Positions 43,613 through 49,107 of a stretch of 49,107 nt of DNA are shown here, piece by piece. The stretch spans positions 1 through 49,107 of the forward strand of contig PYVH01000013.1 in assembly GCA_003030785.1 (NCBI GenBank), read 5' to 3'. The translations under genes and the position numbers were made by a program. This DNA is from Marinobacter sp. B9-2. GTDB lineage: Bacteria; Pseudomonadota; Gammaproteobacteria; Pseudomonadales; Oleiphilaceae. The first letter of the stretch is position 1; each line of letters opens with the position of its first letter. Under the pieces are notes generated by a model. That model worked only from the letters and a program-made list of their open reading frames with translations. It had not been told where the DNA came from and searched no databases.

Positions 43613-44691
43613 CAGCGCACCTCCACGGCATCACCGTCGGCCAGCCGGGTCATGCCCGCGTACACCACCTGATCACCGGGCGCCAGATCACCGGACTTGA
43701 CGACTACCCTTTCGCCGACAACCCGATCCACGACCACGGGAACCCGTTTGGCGACCTTCTCACGGACCCGGAAAACACTGGTTCCCTCGGCATTCCGGAC
43801 CACAGAGAGCAAAGGAACCGTGAGTGCCAATTCGCGTACCAGGGTTATCCCCACCTCCACAGGTTCGCCCGGCTCCAGGGTATTGACCGGCAGACTGACC
43901 AGCACCGGGTGCAATTCACCACGAATGGCGCCAGCCTGGGCGATCTCCACAACAGAACCGGTTTGCGAAGGCTGGCTGCGGTCCTGCACCGACCAGACCG
44001 GCAGGGCCTGCCGCAGTTGCACGTGGTTCAGCAGATGGGCGGGCACTCGCACTTCCACTTCCCGGCCTTCCGGCGAAGACAGGCGCATCACCGGCTGACC
44101 GGCCGCGACGAATTCATCCCGCTCAACCAGCAGGGCTTCTACCCGGCCGGAAAACGGAGCCCGCAGCGTGCTTTCTTCGAGCAACTGGGTTGCCTCCGCC
44201 AGGGACGCCCGCGCCGTTGCCACGCTGGCTTCCAGGGAGTCCCGACGCGCCGCAAGCTGCTCCAGGGTCTGCTCCGACACAACACCACGCTCATGCAAAC
44301 GACTGGAGCGCTCCCACTCCCGCTGAGCCTGCTGATACTGTGTTCTCAACTCTTCCAGCCGGGCCCGGGCAGAATCACGGGCCGGCTCCAGGCCGGGATT
44401 GTAGACACGGGCGAGAACATCACCGGCCTGCACTGTCTGGCCCAGCTCCACCGCCCTCTCCTTCAGGTTACCGCTCACCTGGAATGTCAGGGTCGCGCGC
44501 TGAGTGGCGCGAACAATGCCCGAGAACCGCAGCGGCATGTCCTGGCTTTCACCACCGGTCACGTCTGACACACGCACGGAAACCTTCTGTTGCCCGGATT
44601 CGGGGGAGACATCGCTGGCTTTACAGCCCGACAGAAACAGAGAAAAAACGGCAAGCGAAACGATGGCAACGGGGATACGAAGTGGCTTCAT
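43612..44691 (-). CDS. RND efflux periplasmic adaptor (membrane fusion) lipoprotein
   Basis: This is a 359-residue adaptor of the HlyD/AcrA type. The signal peptide ends in the lipobox LSGC with Cys23. A lipoyl-like half-domain, a helical hairpin with Gln/Arg/Glu-rich coiled coil (about 95-165), and beta-barrel domains follow. AAAGGAAGAG precedes the ATG at 44691; a methionine five codons upstream overlaps that ribosome site. It forms a two-gene operon with the RND permease and is divergent from a TetR regulator. Confidence 0.93.
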   Translation of the reverse strand: MKPLRIPVAIVSLAVFSLFLSGCKASDVSPESGQQKVSVRVSDVTGGESQDMPLRFSGIVRATQRATLTFQVSGNLKERAVELGQTVQAGDVLARVYNPGLEPARDSARARLEELRTQYQQAQREWERSSRLHERGVVSEQTLEQLAARRDSLEASVATARASLAEATQLLEESTLRAPFSGRVEALLVERDEFVAAGQPVMRLSSPEGREVEVRVPAHLLNHVQLRQALPVWSVQDRSQPSQTGSVVEIAQAGAIRGELHPVLVSLPVNTLEPGEPVEVGITLVRELALTVPLLSVVRNAEGTSVFRVREKVAKRVPVVVDRVVGERVVVKSGDLAPGDQVVYAGMTRLADGDAVEVR

Positions 44692-44762
44692 GACTCTTCC
44701 TTTCATCCATGCTCGTGTGGTTGGCGGGGTCCAGTCCCTGGAGAAACCCGATGGTTAATTTA

Positions 44763-44792
44763 GACATCATGTCATTCTTTGACATTTTGTCA
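44763..44792. promoter_or_regulatory. Twin palindromes, likely operator of the TetR regulator
   Basis: GACATCATGTC (44763-44773) and TGACATTTTGTCA (44780-44792) are two inverted repeats sharing the GACA/TGTC half-site. They lie in the 166-base gap between the divergent adaptor gene and the tetR-type gene. The arrangement is typical of TetR-family operators; binding is inferred. Confidence 0.6.
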
Positions 44793-44857
44793 ATAATCGG
44801 GTTTGATTCGAATTCAGGTATCCTATGCATGCTGTTGCCAACTGACCGGATGATTGA

Positions 44858-45493
44858 ATGAGCGAACCGCTGAAAACCCGCCGCGAGCGAGAGAAACAGG
44901 CCCGTTACGACACCATTCTGGATGCCGCCGAACTGGTGTTCTCTGAAAAGGGCTATGAGCGCACGTCCATGGACGACATCGCCCGTACCGCCAGTCTCAG
45001 CCGGGCCTTGCTCTACGTGTACTTCAAGGACAAAGCTGCAATACAGCGGGGCATCATGCTCAGGGCGGGGCACAGCCTGTTCCGGCGATTCGAAGAGGCA
45101 AGACAGACCGCCGATAACGGCCTGGCCCAGATCCGGGCGATGGGAGAATCCTACTATCGTTTCTATCTGGAAGAACCGGATTATTTCTCGGCGCTGACCA
45201 AGGCATCCACCGCCATGGCCGAGGCCGATGAAAGCCAGGCTGAGGAAATGCTGTGCTCCAAATCAGACCTGATGGAACTGATGGTGGGTGCCATCGAACT
45301 GGGGCTTGAGGACGGCACCATGAACCGGGAACGGATTACCAACCCCGTGCAGACCGCCCTGTATCTGCGCGGCGCCCTGCATGGGGTGATTCTGCTCTGC
45401 CAGTCGGAAATGGGCGAAGGCAACCCGGAGTTTCCGGCCGAGCAGTTGATCCGGCACACCATGGATATGCTGACGTCGTCGATTGCCGCCTGA
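44858..45493 (+). CDS. TetR-family transcriptional regulator
   Basis: This is a 211-residue repressor-type protein with an N-terminal helix-turn-helix (about 37-56, TSMDDIARTASLSRALLYVYF) and a variable C-terminal ligand domain. It is divergent from the RND pair and should repress it, releasing on binding a pump substrate. The inducer is unknown. Its 3' end faces astB with only 22 bases between. Confidence 0.92.
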   Translation: MSEPLKTRREREKQARYDTILDAAELVFSEKGYERTSMDDIARTASLSRALLYVYFKDKAAIQRGIMLRAGHSLFRRFEEARQTADNGLAQIRAMGESYYRFYLEEPDYFSALTKASTAMAEADESQAEEMLCSKSDLMELMVGAIELGLEDGTMNRERITNPVQTALYLRGALHGVILLCQSEMGEGNPEFPAEQLIRHTMDMLTSSIAA

Positions 45494-45515
45494 CCGCCGG
45501 TAACCCGGCTGGCTG

Positions 45516-46856
45516 CTAGAGCTGAAAATCGTAGATGGAACCCAGGCCCATGATCCCGGTGAGTTCGTCCAGGGCTTTGCGGACTTCTTCCAGCAGCATG
45601 GGATCGCCCAGGTCGTCCTGGCTCAGCTTGTCCCGGTAATGGGCTTCCACCCAGGTGGTCAGGCGCTCATAGAGTTCATCGGTGAGCAGCACGCCCCGGT
45701 TGATGGCCTTCAGTTCCTCGTCGTTCAGGACCACTCTCAACCGCAGGCAGGCCGGGCCACCGCCGTTACGCATGGACTGTTTGACGTCGAACACCTCTAC
45801 CGAGGTGATCGGCCCGCCGGACTTCACCAGATCATCCAGATAACGGCTGACGGACGCCACTTCCCGGCACTCACCGGGTACCGCGAGCAGCATACCGTCC
45901 GGCGTGTTCAGTAGCTGACTGTTGAACAGGTAGGAGGCCACCGCGTCTTCCAGCGGCACATCGGCACTGCTGACCCTGACCGCTTCAAGCTCGGCGCCGG
46001 TAAGACGCTCCCGGATATCCGACAGCACCTCTCCCTCTTTCAAAAAAGCCAGCTCATGGTAGAACAGGGTATTGCCGTTGCCGACGGCAATCACATCGTT
46101 GTGAAAAACGCCGCCATCGATGGCTTCCGGGTTCTGCTGGGCAAAGACCGCATGCTGATCTTTAAGGCCATGCAGTCGCGCCACGGCCCGGGACGCCTCA
46201 AGGGTCTGTCGCGCCGGGTATTTTTTTGGTGCCGGCGCCTGCTCGTTGAATGCGACCTGGCCGTACACAAAGAGCTCCACACCTGGTTCGCCGTATCCAG
46301 CGCACAAGCGAGTGTGGTTGGCGGCACCCTCATCACCAAAGTGGCTCACCGATGGCAGCGCCGGATGGTGGGCAAAGTAGCTCTCGTCGGCAAAAATGGA
46401 TTTCAGGGCTCGCCCGGTGACTGTGTGTTCGATCGAACGGTGGAACTTGGCGCTCAGGTTCGCCGGGGTGAAATGCACGCGATGGTCCGAGGTATCAGCG
46501 CTGGGCGATACCGTGGCCGCGTTGGCCGTCCACATCGGCGACGCAGACGACACCGCCGCCAGTATGGATGGGCTGGACTTGGCCGCCTGTTCCAGCACAC
46601 GGGCGTCCGTCCCTTCAAATCCCAGAGCCCGAAGCGTTGGCACATGGGGGCGCTCGTGAGGCGGCAGAATGCCCTGCACATAGCCCCGGTCCGCCAGACG
46701 CTTCATCTTGGCCAGACCCTGCAATGCCGCCTCTTTCGGGTTGGAGACGGAACTGACGTTGGACTTGGAGGCAACATTGCCCCAGGACAGCCCCGCGTAA
46801 TTGTGGGTGGGGCCGACCAGGCCATCGAAGTTTGCTTCAACCGCGTGTTTCACCAT
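45516..46856 (-). CDS. astB: N-succinylarginine dihydrolase
   Basis: AstB removes two ammonia and CO2 from N-succinylarginine to give N-succinylornithine. The protein is 446 residues with the conserved opening [20 protein letters not shown] (8-27). The likely catalytic residues are Glu176 (FGDEGAAN), His252 (FHND) and Cys370 (GPACLRL), matching the triad known from E. coli. It follows astD by 14 bases and is the third visible gene of astA-astD-astB. Confidence 0.97.
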   Translation of the reverse strand: MVKHAVEANFDGLVGPTHNYAGLSWGNVASKSNVSSVSNPKEAALQGLAKMKRLADRGYVQGILPPHERPHVPTLRALGFEGTDARVLEQAAKSSPSILAAVSSASPMWTANAATVSPSADTSDHRVHFTPANLSAKFHRSIEHTVTGRALKSIFADESYFAHHPALPSVSHFGDEGAANHTRLCAGYGEPGVELFVYGQVAFNEQAPAPKKYPARQTLEASRAVARLHGLKDQHAVFAQQNPEAIDGGVFHNDVIAVGNGNTLFYHELAFLKEGEVLSDIRERLTGAELEAVRVSSADVPLEDAVASYLFNSQLLNTPDGMLLAVPGECREVASVSRYLDDLVKSGGPITSVEVFDVKQSMRNGGGPACLRLRVVLNDEELKAINRGVLLTDELYERLTTWVEAHYRDKLSQDDLGDPMLLEEVRKALDELTGIMGLGSIYDFQL

Positions 46857-46870
46857 GGCACTGGGTTCCG

Positions 46871-49107
<2,237 letters not shown>

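Overview
The window is a contiguous piece of a gammaproteobacterial chromosome. Gene content and order (gpmI-envC-ctpA-yibQ, hisBHAF, mutY-yggX-tRNA-Phe, arginine succinyltransferase genes beside an arginine/ornithine ABC importer, a glycolate oxidase operon with a TRAP carrier) and the protein sequences suggest a marine, Marinobacter-like bacterium. The genus is an inference from pattern recognition and was not tested. I see no prophage, insertion sequence, CRISPR array or rRNA. The region reads as core and metabolic genome with dense, often overlapping genes.

Layout. (1) 1-6600, minus strand: a six-gene heme acquisition operon behind a promoter whose -10 lies inside a Fur-box-like palindrome. 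It encodes a TonB-dependent receptor, a HmuY-like lipoprotein with an internal duplication, the cytoplasmic heme-handling protein HmuS, and the HmuTUV ABC importer. (2) 6600-12900: secB and a rhodanese-fold membrane protein lacking its catalytic cysteine (minus strand), then gpmI, an EnvC-type factor, a CtpA protease and a YibQ protein (plus strand). (3) 12888-16310, minus strand: hisB-hisH-hisA-hisF and an SRPBCC protein. (4) 16500-20350, plus strand: an AsmA-family protein, mutY, yggX and tRNA-Phe with its own promoter and terminator. (5) 20366-25070: a small unknown gene, a Na/Pi cotransporter with a PhoU-like tail, an 81-residue coiled-coil protein, a convergent PiT phosphate transporter and a universal stress protein. 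(6) 25358-27400: a CaCA-type cation antiporter, a LysE-family exporter and a DUF4124 protein. (7) 27525-36235: a seven-gene minus-strand unit (TRAP carrier P-Q-M, glcG, glcD, glcE, glcF) divergent from a FadR-family regulator. Two near-identical palindromic operators lie between them. (8) 36391-49107: arginine/ornithine uptake (ABC ATPase, binding protein, two permeases) with astE on the plus strand, then astA-astD-astB on the minus strand. The two ast groups are separated by an RND efflux pair and its divergent TetR regulator.

How the genes work together. The heme genes form a complete route from outer membrane to cytoplasm. The glc-TRAP unit looks like a self-contained system for taking up and oxidising glycolate or a related 2-hydroxy acid under a local repressor. 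The right-hand genes import arginine and degrade it to glutamate and succinate. Both phosphate carriers converge on a small coiled-coil protein.

The observations I would follow first are the duplicated HmuY-like lipoprotein, the TRAP carrier with an unusual membrane subunit embedded in the glc operon together with its twin operators, the coiled-coil gene between two phosphate transporters, and a 17-bp-stem palindrome resembling a REP-type element.
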